Below, in pieces: positions 1-8,800 of a stretch of 48,248 bases of DNA. This DNA is from Jiangella rhizosphaerae (GTDB taxonomy: Bacteria > Actinomycetota > Actinomycetes > Jiangellales > Jiangellaceae). Where the stretch lies: NCBI RefSeq assembly GCF_003579925.1, contig NZ_QUAL01000003.1, positions 241 through 48,488 of the forward strand. Reading direction: 5' to 3'. Position numbers and translations under genes: made by a program. The first letter of the stretch is position 1, and each line of letters opens with the position of its first letter. The notes under the pieces were generated by a model. That model made no database searches. It had not been told where the DNA came from and was given only the letters and a program-made list of their open reading frames with translations.

Positions 1-57
1 GCCGGCCATCCGTGGCGACATGCCCTCTCGAGGCGGTTGTGGGAGGGTTACGGAGAA

Positions 58-94
58 GCGCCTCTCACCTGCGGAGACGTCAGGTGAGGGGCGC
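58..94 (-). terminator. Hairpin downstream of the small secreted protein gene
   Basis: Two 14-nt arms (58-71 and 81-94, CTCACCTG/CAGGTGAG core) pair around a 9-nt loop with one non-Watson-Crick position. The hairpin starts about 40 nt past the stop of the minus-strand gene at 132-467. There is no long U tract, which is usual for actinobacterial terminators. The rest of bases 1-131 holds no gene that I can support. Confidence 0.6.
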
Positions 95-131
95 TGTCGC
101 CGGCCGGGTCGTCCCGGGCATCGCGCGGTGC

Positions 132-467
132 TCAGCCGTAGTAGAAGTACCAGCCGGTGCCCCAGCTTCCCCACGTCATCCATCGGCAGGCCAGCGTCTC
201 GTAGCCGGCGTTGATCATCTGCGTGCGCATCATGTTGCACTGCGTCTTGTATCTGTGGGGTCCTTTGATGCACGTCACGCGCCAGATGCCGCCAGGTGTC
301 GACCAACACGTCTGGCCCTTCGGCGTGATCGTGGCATCGCGATCCAGCGCGTGCGCAGAGGCCACTGCCGTGGCTGCCGGCCCTGCGGACGCCGCGGTGG
401 TCATCGGCGCGGCGAGAGCGCCGAGCGTCACGGCCGCCGTCACCGCCAAGCGGGTCATCGTCTTCAT
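132..467 (-). CDS. Small secreted Cys/Trp-rich protein, function unknown
   Basis: This 111-residue protein starts with a classical signal peptide: MKTMTR, a hydrophobic core, then alanine-rich AxA-type cleavage options at about residues 27-40. The mature part of roughly 70 residues is rich in Trp, Tyr and Gly and has four cysteines (in QTCW, VTCI, TQCN and LACR), enough for two disulfides. A strong Shine-Dalgarno (GAGGAG, 5 nt before ATG) supports the start. A hairpin follows the stop. I recognise no family; it could be a small extracellular binding protein, a toxin-like peptide or a protease inhibitor. It is separated by about 100 bp from the helicase gene upstream on the same strand, so co-transcription is possible but not shown. 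Confidence 0.75.
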   Translation of the reverse strand: MKTMTRLAVTAAVTLGALAAPMTTAASAGPAATAVASAHALDRDATITPKGQTCWSTPGGIWRVTCIKGPHRYKTQCNMMRTQMINAGYETLACRWMTWGSWGTGWYFYYG

Positions 468-492
468 GACTTCTCCTCACTGTGAACCCAAC

Positions 493-507
493 GCCACGTC
501 ACGTGGC
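493..507. promoter_or_regulatory. 15-bp palindrome upstream of the small secreted protein gene
   Basis: GCCACGT-C-ACGTGGC is a perfect inverted repeat lying 26-40 bp upstream of the ATG at 467, in the gap between two minus-strand genes. GTGAACC occurs on either side (near 482 and 512). The position suits an operator or regulator site; no regulator can be named. Confidence 0.35.
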
Positions 508-574
508 CACGGTGAACCGGACGCTAACGACGCGCGCTTTCAGAAGTGCTTCACGTCGAGGAGGTGCCCGGCCG

Positions 575-3412
575 TCACCGCCACGCCACGCGCAGCGCCG
601 TCGTCGCCGCGAAGGGGTCCTGGCCACGGTGGGTGAGGAGGATCCCCTCGCCCTCGGGCGTGGCGGTGCGCACGGGGTCGCCGCCGCTCACCCAGCGGTT
701 CCAGGCCGCGGCGAAGGCGCGCACCCGGCGCAGGTTCGCACCCAGGACCGACGGCACCGCGTGATAGACCGCCGCGTTCGGCGGTGCGTCTCCCGCGAGC
801 CAGGCGCGGCCGGCCCGGCGCAACGCCTCTGGACGGTCCGGGATCGTCTCGACGATGTAGCGGGGCACCACATACCGGGGTGAGAGCAGCGGCGCGAGCA
901 GCTCGTCGAGCGCGGCGACGAACACGGCGGACGTCTCGGCACTCGTCCCGGTGAGGACGAGACGGTACGTGCCGTCACGCTCGACGGCGGCGGTCACCGC
1001 GGCGGCGCCGGCCTCGGACAGCCCTGCCTCGTGGAGGGCGTCGGCGACGGCGCAGGCGAAGGCGAGCGGGTCGGGCCCGGTCGCCAGGTCGGCGAGGTCG
1101 CGTCCGGCGCGCAGCTGGGCGGCACGGACGCGGCGCACGCGCACGCCGCCGGCGGCTGCCCCCAGCATGAGCGTCACGGCAGCGGGCCACCACAGCGCCG
1201 CCACCGCCAGCACGGCCGCCAGCAGTGCTGTCAGCGCGGCCGCCGCCCACCAGGGGTTCGCTCGCCCGTACGGCTGAGCCGGCGGGTGACCGTCCCGGCC
1301 GGCGCCGTGCGGGGCCGGGACCAGGGCGGGCGGCCGGTGGCCGGTCTCGGGCACCGGCCCGGGTCGGGCCGACTCGCCACGCTGCGGCGTCACCCGGATG
1401 GTGTGCATCAGCTCGTCGCGGTACGGCGTGCCGACCTGCCACAGCGCCCGCACCCGCTCGCGGTCCTCGGCCCGGGTCAGCATCAGGGCGTTCTCGGCGG
1501 CGAACTCCGCGACCGGCGGCGGCGCGAACGGCGAGAGCCGGGGGTCGACGTGGCCGACTCCGGCGGCGATCTCGCCGGAGTCGGTGACGGCGAAGTAGCC
1601 GTCGTGCTTGCGGACGAACCGGTCCCAGCTGCTCGTGCCGCCGGGATGCTCCTCGGAGACGCACACGACGGTCCAGGTGTGCGCGACCTTCTCGGGCCAG
1701 TCCGGGTCGACGCGCAGCGCCCTGCCGCGGGTCTGCACCACCGCGGTCGGGGTGGTAGCGGTCGTCAGGTCGACGAGCGTGTTGACGCCCCTGGCGTCCC
1801 AGCCCTCGCCGAGCAGGGCCCGCGTGCCGACCAGCGCCTGCGTCGCGCCGGCCTCGTAGAAGCGGGTGACCAGCGGTACCCAGTGCCGCGACCGCCAGCG
1901 GCCGGTGACGTCGACCGTCCCCGCTTCATCGTCAGGGACGTCGTCCAGGTCGAGGCCGGGCGCGTGCTCGCGGACGAACGACACCAGCTCGCGCGCCGTG
2001 GCCGCGTCGGCCGCCACGGCGCGGCCGGTGACCAGGACCGGGCGTAGTGCGGCGGTGCGTGGGTCGGACAGGAGACGGGCGAGCACCAGCCGCGCCGACC
2101 CCGCGTCGGCGTCGAGGACGCCGCGCAGGCGGGCCGGCAGCGTGGCCGCAGCCCGCTCGTGGTCGCACAGCACGAGTGCGCGCAGCCGGTCGCCGAGGTT
2201 CGCCGTCTCGGCGGCCAGGATCTCCACGGTGGCGTCGGTGGTCGCCTCGCTGCGGGCCAGGACGCGGTCGACGGGGGACCGGCCGCGGCGGATGCCGCGC
2301 TTCGTGAGCTGGTACCCGATGCCCGGAAGGGCGCTCTTGATCGCGTCGACGGCGGCGCGGTCGCGTGGGTCGTCCGAGGGCAGCAGGCTCGCCGTCACCC
2401 AGTCGTGCAGGAGCGTCACCCAGTCGTGTGCGGTCGGGTCGTGCCGGTGTTCCTCGCGCATGACGGCGCCGTCGGGGAGGGCGAGCAGCCCGGCGTGGTG
2501 GAGGCGGAGCGCGGCGGCCGCCAGCTCCGGCGCGTCGCCCTCGAGCCGGGACCACGCGAGCGGTGGCGCCGGGCCGGTGCCCGTCCGCCGCGTCACGAAT
2601 CGCTCGTCCAGCCAGCTCAGGAGGCTGTCGCTGGCGAAGTCCGGTGCGAGCAGGTCGTTCTGGAGCTCCGTGAACCGCTCGGCCTCGGCGGCCAGCCACT
2701 GCGACTCCGTCGGCGACGGCGACGTGAACCAGGCCAGCTCGGCGAAGGGCGCAAGGTGCCCCTCTCGCACGACGGCGGGGATCGACGTGCTGTAGAGCGG
2801 CGCCCCGAACAGCCGGTCGACCAGCTCCGCCTGCCCGGCGGTCAGCGTGCTCGGTGGCGTCCCCGTCAGCCCGATGACGTGCGCCTTGGGCAGGTCGTCG
2901 AGGAGCTCGGCCAGCAGCCGGCCCCACACCTCGAGCAGGTGGTGGCACTCGTCGAGGAGGAGGGTGATCGGTCCGGCGGTCTCCAGCGCCTCGACCAGCG
3001 CGCGGCCGTTCTCGTGCAGGCGCCCGCGCAGGCCGCCCGTGCGCCCGTGCCCCTCCTCGTCGACTTCCGCGTCCGGGTCGAAGGTGGCCAGCGCCTGGTA
3101 CGTCAGCGCCGTGACGGGCTGGGCCAGGTCGCGGCCGGTCCCGGCCGGGATGTGCGCCGGGGTGAACTCGCGCCAGGCCGCGACCCACTGTCCCTGGATG
3201 GCCGTGTTCGGCCCGAACACGACGATCGGCTGCTGGAGACGGCGGGCCGCCTCCAGCCCGACGAGCGTCTTGCCGGCGCCGGGCGGCAGCACCACCCACG
3301 CCCGCTGCCGCCCCGCCGCGAACGCCTCGGCGAGCGCGTCGAGGGCGAGCCGCTGGTGGCGCCGGAACGGCCGCGGATAGCCGACCGTCGCCCATCCCAC
3401 CTCGTCGCGCAT
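575..3412 (-). CDS. Superfamily 2 DEAD/DEAH-box helicase with C-terminal membrane-like segment
   Basis: This is a 945-residue protein from the ATG at 3412; an upstream ATG at 3490 would add 26 residues but lies inside the -35 region of the divergent promoter, so 3412 is preferred. Walker A is PPGAGKT (residues 43-49), the Walker B/DEAH-type box is DECHH (154-158), motif III is LTGTPPS, and motif VI is QTRGRALR in the second RecA domain. This is the type III restriction/ERCC3-like helicase architecture. Near residues 715-760 there is a tryptophan-flanked hydrophobic stretch (WWAAAALTALLAAV... then WWPAAVTLMLGAAAG) that reads as one or two membrane helices, followed by a roughly 190-residue C-terminal domain I cannot assign. 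No methylase or nuclease partner is adjacent, so a restriction role is not supported here. Confidence 0.85.
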   Translation of the reverse strand: MRDEVGWATVGYPRPFRRHQRLALDALAEAFAAGRQRAWVVLPPGAGKTLVGLEAARRLQQPIVVFGPNTAIQGQWVAAWREFTPAHIPAGTGRDLAQPVTALTYQALATFDPDAEVDEEGHGRTGGLRGRLHENGRALVEALETAGPITLLLDECHHLLEVWGRLLAELLDDLPKAHVIGLTGTPPSTLTAGQAELVDRLFGAPLYSTSIPAVVREGHLAPFAELAWFTSPSPTESQWLAAEAERFTELQNDLLAPDFASDSLLSWLDERFVTRRTGTGPAPPLAWSRLEGDAPELAAAALRLHHAGLLALPDGAVMREEHRHDPTAHDWVTLLHDWVTASLLPSDDPRDRAAVDAIKSALPGIGYQLTKRGIRRGRSPVDRVLARSEATTDATVEILAAETANLGDRLRALVLCDHERAAATLPARLRGVLDADAGSARLVLARLLSDPRTAALRPVLVTGRAVAADAATARELVSFVREHAPGLDLDDVPDDEAGTVDVTGRWRSRHWVPLVTRFYEAGATQALVGTRALLGEGWDARGVNTLVDLTTATTPTAVVQTRGRALRVDPDWPEKVAHTWTVVCVSEEHPGGTSSWDRFVRKHDGYFAVTDSGEIAAGVGHVDPRLSPFAPPPVAEFAAENALMLTRAEDRERVRALWQVGTPYRDELMHTIRVTPQRGESARPGPVPETGHRPPALVPAPHGAGRDGHPPAQPYGRANPWWAAAALTALLAAVLAVAALWWPAAVTLMLGAAAGGVRVRRVRAAQLRAGRDLADLATGPDPLAFACAVADALHEAGLSEAGAAAVTAAVERDGTYRLVLTGTSAETSAVFVAALDELLAPLLSPRYVVPRYIVETIPDRPEALRRAGRAWLAGDAPPNAAVYHAVPSVLGANLRRVRAFAAAWNRWVSGGDPVRTATPEGEGILLTHRGQDPFAATTALRVAWR

Positions 3413-3478
3413 CGGCTCATCATGCCCGAGGACACGAGGTGGCCGGCTCCGTCGTGGGGGCCCGTCACTGCGCAGTAA

Positions 3479-3490
3479 ATGTATTGACAT
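3479..3490. promoter_or_regulatory. Putative GntR/HutC operator core (site C)
   Basis: ATGT-ATTG-ACAT is a short palindrome whose 12 bases occur identically (reverse complement) inside the 20-bp palindrome at 17934-17953 next to the GntR gene. It overlaps the -35 hexamer of the promoter for the gene at 3607, where bound repressor would block RNA polymerase. The GT-N4-AC frame resembles HutC-subfamily operators. Confidence 0.4.
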
Positions 3491-3512
3491 CTATATCTTA
3501 TTAACATAGCGT
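3484..3512 (+). promoter_or_regulatory. Sigma70-type promoter for the glycosidase-like gene at 3607
   Basis: TTGACA (3484-3489) is followed after exactly 17 bp by TAGCGT (3507-3512) in an AT-rich island within GC-rich DNA. A start near 3519 would give a leader of about 90 nt before the GTG at 3607. Confidence 0.6.
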
Positions 3513-3606
3513 TCCCTGGCGAGGGCCGCTTCCGTGACGGCGCTGCGTCCGTGGTCGTCCGCCGACGTGGCGCCTTGTCGTGTCCGACAAGATCTGAGGG
3601 TGAACG

Positions 3607-5634
3607 GTGACCAACGACCAGTACGAGTTCGTCCGTGAGGCCGGCGAGTGGACGCTGAGGCGCGACGGTGCCCCCGTCCTGCGAATCCTGGGGCGCGCGG
3701 GGGCAAGCGACAGTTTCACGCCGATCGAGAACGGGTTCTGGCTGTGGGAGCGGGTGTGCGACGAGCCGACCGACTCGATGCGGATGGAGCTCGAGACGGC
3801 GTTCACGCCGGAGTTCACGATGGTGCCGGGCATCAGTTACAACGGCAACGGGTGGGGAGACACGCCCGAGTACGTGGGTGACAGGGCCTCCGATGGCACA
3901 CCCTGGACCTGGGCGTGGCACCGATGCACGATCCCGGCCTGTACCTACTCGGCCGCAGGTGGGCAGGCGGTCGTGTTGTCCGGAGCGCTCGATGACGCCG
4001 TCAGCTGCTCGCTCACGCGCGAGGGTGACGTCGAGCGCCACACGCTGTTGTGGCCCGAGGTCGAGGGCCCACAGGTGCTCCATCGGCACTTCTGGAAGGA
4101 CTCCTACCAGGGCACGATGACGCCGAGGCGCACCTTCCGGGCCGTGATCGGCGGATTCGCGGCACCACGGGCGCACCTGGACTACCAGCCGCTGCTCGAC
4201 TTCGCCCTGCGGTACTACGGCCACCCCGTCCAGGAACCGCTCGGACCGCAGCGGCTCTACGACCTGAGCATCGCGTACACCAAGTTCCTCTGGACTCAGG
4301 AGCCGGACGGTTTCATCAGCATCAACCGAGGCTGCGGCTGGCACGAGGACGTCACCGCATTCGGCAAGACGAGGATCTCCAAATACGAGATCGGCTGGGT
4401 CGGTCAGAGCGCGTCGCTGTCGGTGGCGCTCCTGGAGGAGTTTCTGCGAAGCGGCGACGAGGATGCCCGCGACAAGGGGCTGAGCGTGCTCGACCACTGG
4501 TGCAGATTCGCGCTGCCGAACGGCATGATCCGCATCAAGTTCAACATCTCTCCCGAGGTGGACGGCGTGATGGAGACGCCTGTCGAGAAGCTCGTGCAGA
4601 GCAAGGAGCCCGGGAAGGAACTCCCGTACGACGAGTATCACCCGGAGTTCGTCGCCGGCCCCGACGGCAAGCGCATCTTCCCGATCGACGCCTGCAACCT
4701 CGGTGGTGCCGCGGAGTACCTGCTGGAGGCCCATCTGCTGGCGGAACGGGCTGGAACGCCGCGCGAGGTGTACAAGAGCGTCGCACTGGGGATCTGTGAC
4801 TTCGCACTGCGCGAGCAGAAGGCGAACGGGCAGTTCGCCAAGGCCTGGAATCCGGATGGGACCGTGTTCCGCGAGGGCGGCACCGTCGGCTGCTTCCTCG
4901 TTCCCGCCTTGCTGAAGGCGTACGAGGTCACGCACGAGGAGCGTTACCTGGAGAGCGCGAAGCGCGCGTTCGACTTCTACTACGACGAACTCCTGCGCGA
5001 CGGGTACACCACCGCCGGAGCGCTCGACACCTACTGCATCGACAAGGAGTCCTCCAGCCCGCTGCTGATCTCGGCGCTCCGCCTCCACCGGCTCACTGGT
5101 GAGCATCGCTACCTCGAGGCGGCCGAGACCACGGCGTGGTACCTGAGCACGTGGATGATGCACTTCACGGTGCAGTACCCCGAGGGCAGCCTTCTCCGTC
5201 AGATCGGCATCGACACCTTCGGCATGACGTCGGTGTCCACGGCCCACACCGCGGTCGACCAGTACTCGCTGCACGACGTGCTGTCGTTCCTGGAGCTCGC
5301 CGAGCTCACGGGGAACGCCCAATGGCGCGAGCGGGCATTGGCGCTGTGGGTCGGGGCCAACCAGCTGGTCTCCGACGGCACCCTGACGGTCCGTGGCCGG
5401 GTCCGGCCGGCGGGCTCCCAGGACGAGGCCATCTTCCACACCCGCTGGGGCCGGCCGGTCGTCACCGAGTTCAAGCCGTGCGAATGGCTGCCCGCCTGGC
5501 CGACGGCATTCCGCCTGGAGGTGCTCCGCACGCTCGAGAGCTGGGACGCGCTCGAGAAGGGTCTCACCTCGATCGACGGGCAGATCGACGTCCCGCCGCT
5601 GCCGGAGCCGGCCGCGCCCCTGGGCGTGAGCTAG
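3607..5634 (+). CDS. Predicted cytoplasmic (alpha/alpha)-barrel glycoside hydrolase-like protein
   Basis: This is a 675-residue protein with no signal peptide. The GTG start has GAGGGT 6 nt upstream. The first 200 residues are beta-rich. From about residue 215 the sequence changes to recurring helical hairpins with the pattern of six-hairpin glycosidases (for example DLSIAYTKFLW, ALLKAYEVTHEERYLESAKRAF, ISALRLHRLTGEHRYLEAAETTAWYL, LSFLELAELTGNAQWRERAL). This beta-domain plus alpha-toroid layout fits GH127-, GH105- or heparinase-like enzymes. I cannot choose a family or name catalytic residues with confidence. It is transcribed alone between its own promoter (3484-3512) and a strong terminator (5668-5709), just before the secreted GH43 protein, which suggests it processes imported oligosaccharides. 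Confidence 0.7.
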   Translation: MTNDQYEFVREAGEWTLRRDGAPVLRILGRAGASDSFTPIENGFWLWERVCDEPTDSMRMELETAFTPEFTMVPGISYNGNGWGDTPEYVGDRASDGTPWTWAWHRCTIPACTYSAAGGQAVVLSGALDDAVSCSLTREGDVERHTLLWPEVEGPQVLHRHFWKDSYQGTMTPRRTFRAVIGGFAAPRAHLDYQPLLDFALRYYGHPVQEPLGPQRLYDLSIAYTKFLWTQEPDGFISINRGCGWHEDVTAFGKTRISKYEIGWVGQSASLSVALLEEFLRSGDEDARDKGLSVLDHWCRFALPNGMIRIKFNISPEVDGVMETPVEKLVQSKEPGKELPYDEYHPEFVAGPDGKRIFPIDACNLGGAAEYLLEAHLLAERAGTPREVYKSVALGICDFALREQKANGQFAKAWNPDGTVFREGGTVGCFLVPALLKAYEVTHEERYLESAKRAFDFYYDELLRDGYTTAGALDTYCIDKESSSPLLISALRLHRLTGEHRYLEAAETTAWYLSTWMMHFTVQYPEGSLLRQIGIDTFGMTSVSTAHTAVDQYSLHDVLSFLELAELTGNAQWRERALALWVGANQLVSDGTLTVRGRVRPAGSQDEAIFHTRWGRPVVTEFKPCEWLPAWPTAFRLEVLRTLESWDALEKGLTSIDGQIDVPPLPEPAAPLGVS

Positions 5635-5667
5635 ACCGATCCGAGCGCCCCGCCGCCGGGGCACACA

Positions 5668-5709
5668 GCGACTGAGGGCCGTGGCTGACCAGCCGCGGCC
5701 CTCAGTCGC
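5668..5709 (+). terminator. Strong 19-bp stem terminator after the 3607-5634 gene
   Basis: Two 19-nt arms with a GACC tetraloop: the outer 14 bp pair perfectly (GCGACTGAGGGCCG with CGGCCCTCAGTCGC), followed by one U-G wobble and four more pairs. It begins 33 nt after the stop codon. No U tract follows, as is usual in this group. Confidence 0.85.
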
Positions 5710-5773
5710 GCTCCCGGGGGTCACCCCCATGCGAACCTTTGACCTCTTGTGCGAGGACCGCTACGGTGACATT

Positions 5774-5792
5774 AGAACAATCCAATTGTTCT
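5774..5792. promoter_or_regulatory. Operator-like palindrome upstream of the beta-helix/GH43 gene
   Basis: AGAACAAT-CCA-ATTGTTCT is a perfect inverted repeat of 8-bp arms with a 3-bp spacer, about 75-90 bp upstream of the ATG at 5866, in an AT-rich patch. It is unrelated to the CGTTCCATC and ATGTATTGACAT motifs elsewhere in the window, so a different regulator is likely. Confidence 0.5.
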
Positions 5793-5865
5793 TACATTTG
5801 TACCGCAGGCGACATCCACTCTCGTCGTGGAGACCGAGCACCAACTCACCCCCCGTGGAGCCCCG

Positions 5866-8800
5866 ATGACGCGTGTGTCCACCACTCTGGCCGCGATGGT
5901 CGCTGCCGTTGCCCTGCTCTTCTCCGTCCTCGTTGCGTCGTCGGCCTCCGCCGCCGACGAAACCGTCGTCTACCTCGACCAGGCTCGCGGCGACGACACC
6001 TCACCCGGAACCGACCCGGACCAACCTCTGCGCACGCTCACCCAGGCGCTGCGGAAAGTCACTCCTGACGGTGGCCGCATCGTCATCATGAGCGATTACC
6101 GGCTCGAACTCTCGATCACCGAGCCCGCACACACCGGCGACATCCTGGTGACCAGCTCCGACGGCGAGACGGACTACCCGGGACGACTGATCTTCGGAGA
6201 CACGCCGTTCATCGAGTACAACCTCGCGGGACCCACGACCTTCGCGGACCTGGGCGTCGTCACCTCGCAGTGGGCGGTCTTCGCCGCGAACTGGAATCCG
6301 ATCACCTTCGGCGAGGGCGTCACGATGCAGAGCGTGCCCACGGCGGGGGTCCGGCAGGTCTTCGTGGTGGGTGGCTATCACGGGCCGTCCGAGCAGGACA
6401 CCGTCCTCGATGCCGACTCGCACATCACGATCGACTCGGGGACGTTCTACAAGGTGGCCGGCTTCAGCCGGGGCAGGGGCGCCGGGACGCAGACCTACAC
6501 CGGCACCTCGCACATCACGATCAACGGCGGCGTCATCCAGGAGGTCTTCGGAGCCTCGCTCGAGAACCACTACTCCGGCAGCACGGAGATCACGATGACC
6601 GGCGGCCGCGTCGGTGCCCTGCACACAGCCGGCGACGTGACCCGCTACATCGTGGGCAGCGCCGATGTCGAGCTCAGCGGCGGCCACATCAACACCATCG
6701 ACATCAACAACGTCGTCGAGGACGTCGACCTCACGCTCGACGGCGTGGACTGGGGTGCCATCCAAGCCCAGAACGCCTGGGGCGGGGAAGGCCGCCACCA
6801 GCAGATCCTCGAGTTCGCGGCGGTGCGGACCGTGCGCTTCGCGGGGCAGCACTACACGGCCGACCAGGTCGCGGCGCTCAGGGAGATCTTCGACGTCCTG
6901 ATCAACACCGCGGACGTCCACGTCAGTGCCGGCGGCAGCGGCAGCGAGTGCACCGCGGAGCACCCGTGCGGCAGCCTCGAGACCGCTCTGGGCCTGCTCG
7001 CCGCGGACGGCGGCGCCATCACGATCACTGGTGACGTCACCTGGGACGTCGATCCGGCCACGCTCGCCGCAGGAGCGGGGCGGGTCACGTTCGCCGGTGA
7101 CGGTCCGGCGTCGATCGCCTTCGCGGCCGATTCCGAGGTCGCGATCGCACGTGACGTCACCTTCGCCTCGGTGGAGCTGGCCAACGCCGGCGCCTTGGAA
7201 CTGCAGGTCGACGGCGCGGATCTGGTGATCGGCGACGGCGTCACCACCGAGCAGGGAAGTCAGGTGAGCGTCGCCGGGGTCAGCGACGGAGCCTCGATGA
7301 CGATCGGCTCCGGCGAGTTCGCCCGCGTCGTCGGCATCACCGGCCTGACCGAGGACTTCGGTGGCACCACCGACGTGACGGTCGCCGGAGGTGAGGTCGC
7401 GCAGGTCTGGGCCGGCACCGACGTGTCCCACGACGTCGCCGGAGTGCGGGTGACGGTCGCCGGTGGCGAGGTCGGGACGCTCCACTCCTCCGCCGGCCGG
7501 GTCACCGAGAACCTGACGGTCAGGTTCCTCGCCGGGAGCGTGAAGGACGCGCGGCTCGAGCGCGCCGATGCCGAGGTCGGGGTGCGGATCGGCGAGGCCG
7601 AGATCGACGAGATCTCGGTAGCGGACTGGGCAGCCGCTGCTGACGCGGAGCGCGCGCTGGTGCGGCTTCCGGGCGCCGATCAGGACGTGATCGACGAGAT
7701 CGCCGGGGCCTTCGACGGCATCACCGAGGACGAGGTGGTGTACCTGGCCGCGGGCGGTGAGGGCGACGGAAGCAGCCCGACCCACGCCATCGGCGATCTG
7801 AGCGCGGCGATCGCCGCGTTGTCCGGCGACGGTCGCGTGGTGCTGACGGACCGCTACACGATCGAGGGCGGGTACGACCTCGGCGACTACGACGCGAACG
7901 TCGTGCTCACCTCTGACGACGGTGACATCGACTTCGGTGCCGATGGTGCGGCGCTGCAGATCGAGGGCGCCATGCGTCTGGGCGGCCCGACCACGATCGA
8001 GAGCCTGCAGCTGCAGTCCCCGACCGTCGACGGCACCATCTACGGGATGGGTCACCCCCTGACCATCGGCGCCGGCGTCGACACCGAGTTCACCCGCCGC
8101 GGCGAGACCTACCTCACCATCGTCGGCGGGCGCGACGACACCGTGCCGGCACCGGCCACCTCGGTGACGGTGGAAGGCGGGCAGTGGGCCGGCGTGCGCG
8201 GCGGGACCGACAACACCGCGGCGGTGACGACCGGCGCCGAGGTCGCCGTCCGGATCGACGGCGGCACGTTCTACGGGCCGGTCGTCCTCGCCCACCGCGG
8301 CGAGAGCTCGGGATCGGTGACCGCCACCATCAACGGCGGGGCGTTCCCCCAGGGTGTCTACGTCGTCTACGAGGAGGACGGCAGCGACTACGCGGCCGAC
8401 TACGACGCGGACATCACCGTCAACGGCGGCGAGTTCTGGGCGACGATCGCACCGGCGAAGTCCCGCTCGACCGTGCTGGCCGGCACCTACGACCTCACCG
8501 TGACCGGTGGCGGGTTCGGTCACCTCACCGACCTGCTGGGCGCGGAGGGCTTCGCCGGGTCCATGGTCAGCACGCTGCACGTCGACCCCGGGATCGCGGA
8601 GGCCGTGCCCGAGGGGGAACTGACGTTCACCAACCCGCTCGTCCGCGCCGCGGACCCGTACATGTTCACCCACGACGGGCAGTACTACTTCATCGCGACC
8701 GGCGGCGAGACACTGTCGTTGCACAAGGTCGCCAACCCCTCCGACCTCGGCGATTCCGTGGGCTCGGTGATCTTCGCCCCCGACGAGATGGCGAATCTGT

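Noticed and set aside
575-3412. Type III restriction enzyme or complete defence system
   Set aside because: The helicase motifs are clear, but no methylase, nuclease domain or known defence partner is visible beside it.
3103-5730. Long minus-strand open frame across the 3607 gene
   Set aside because: It spans the divergent promoter and terminator of the real gene and shows only shadow-type composition.
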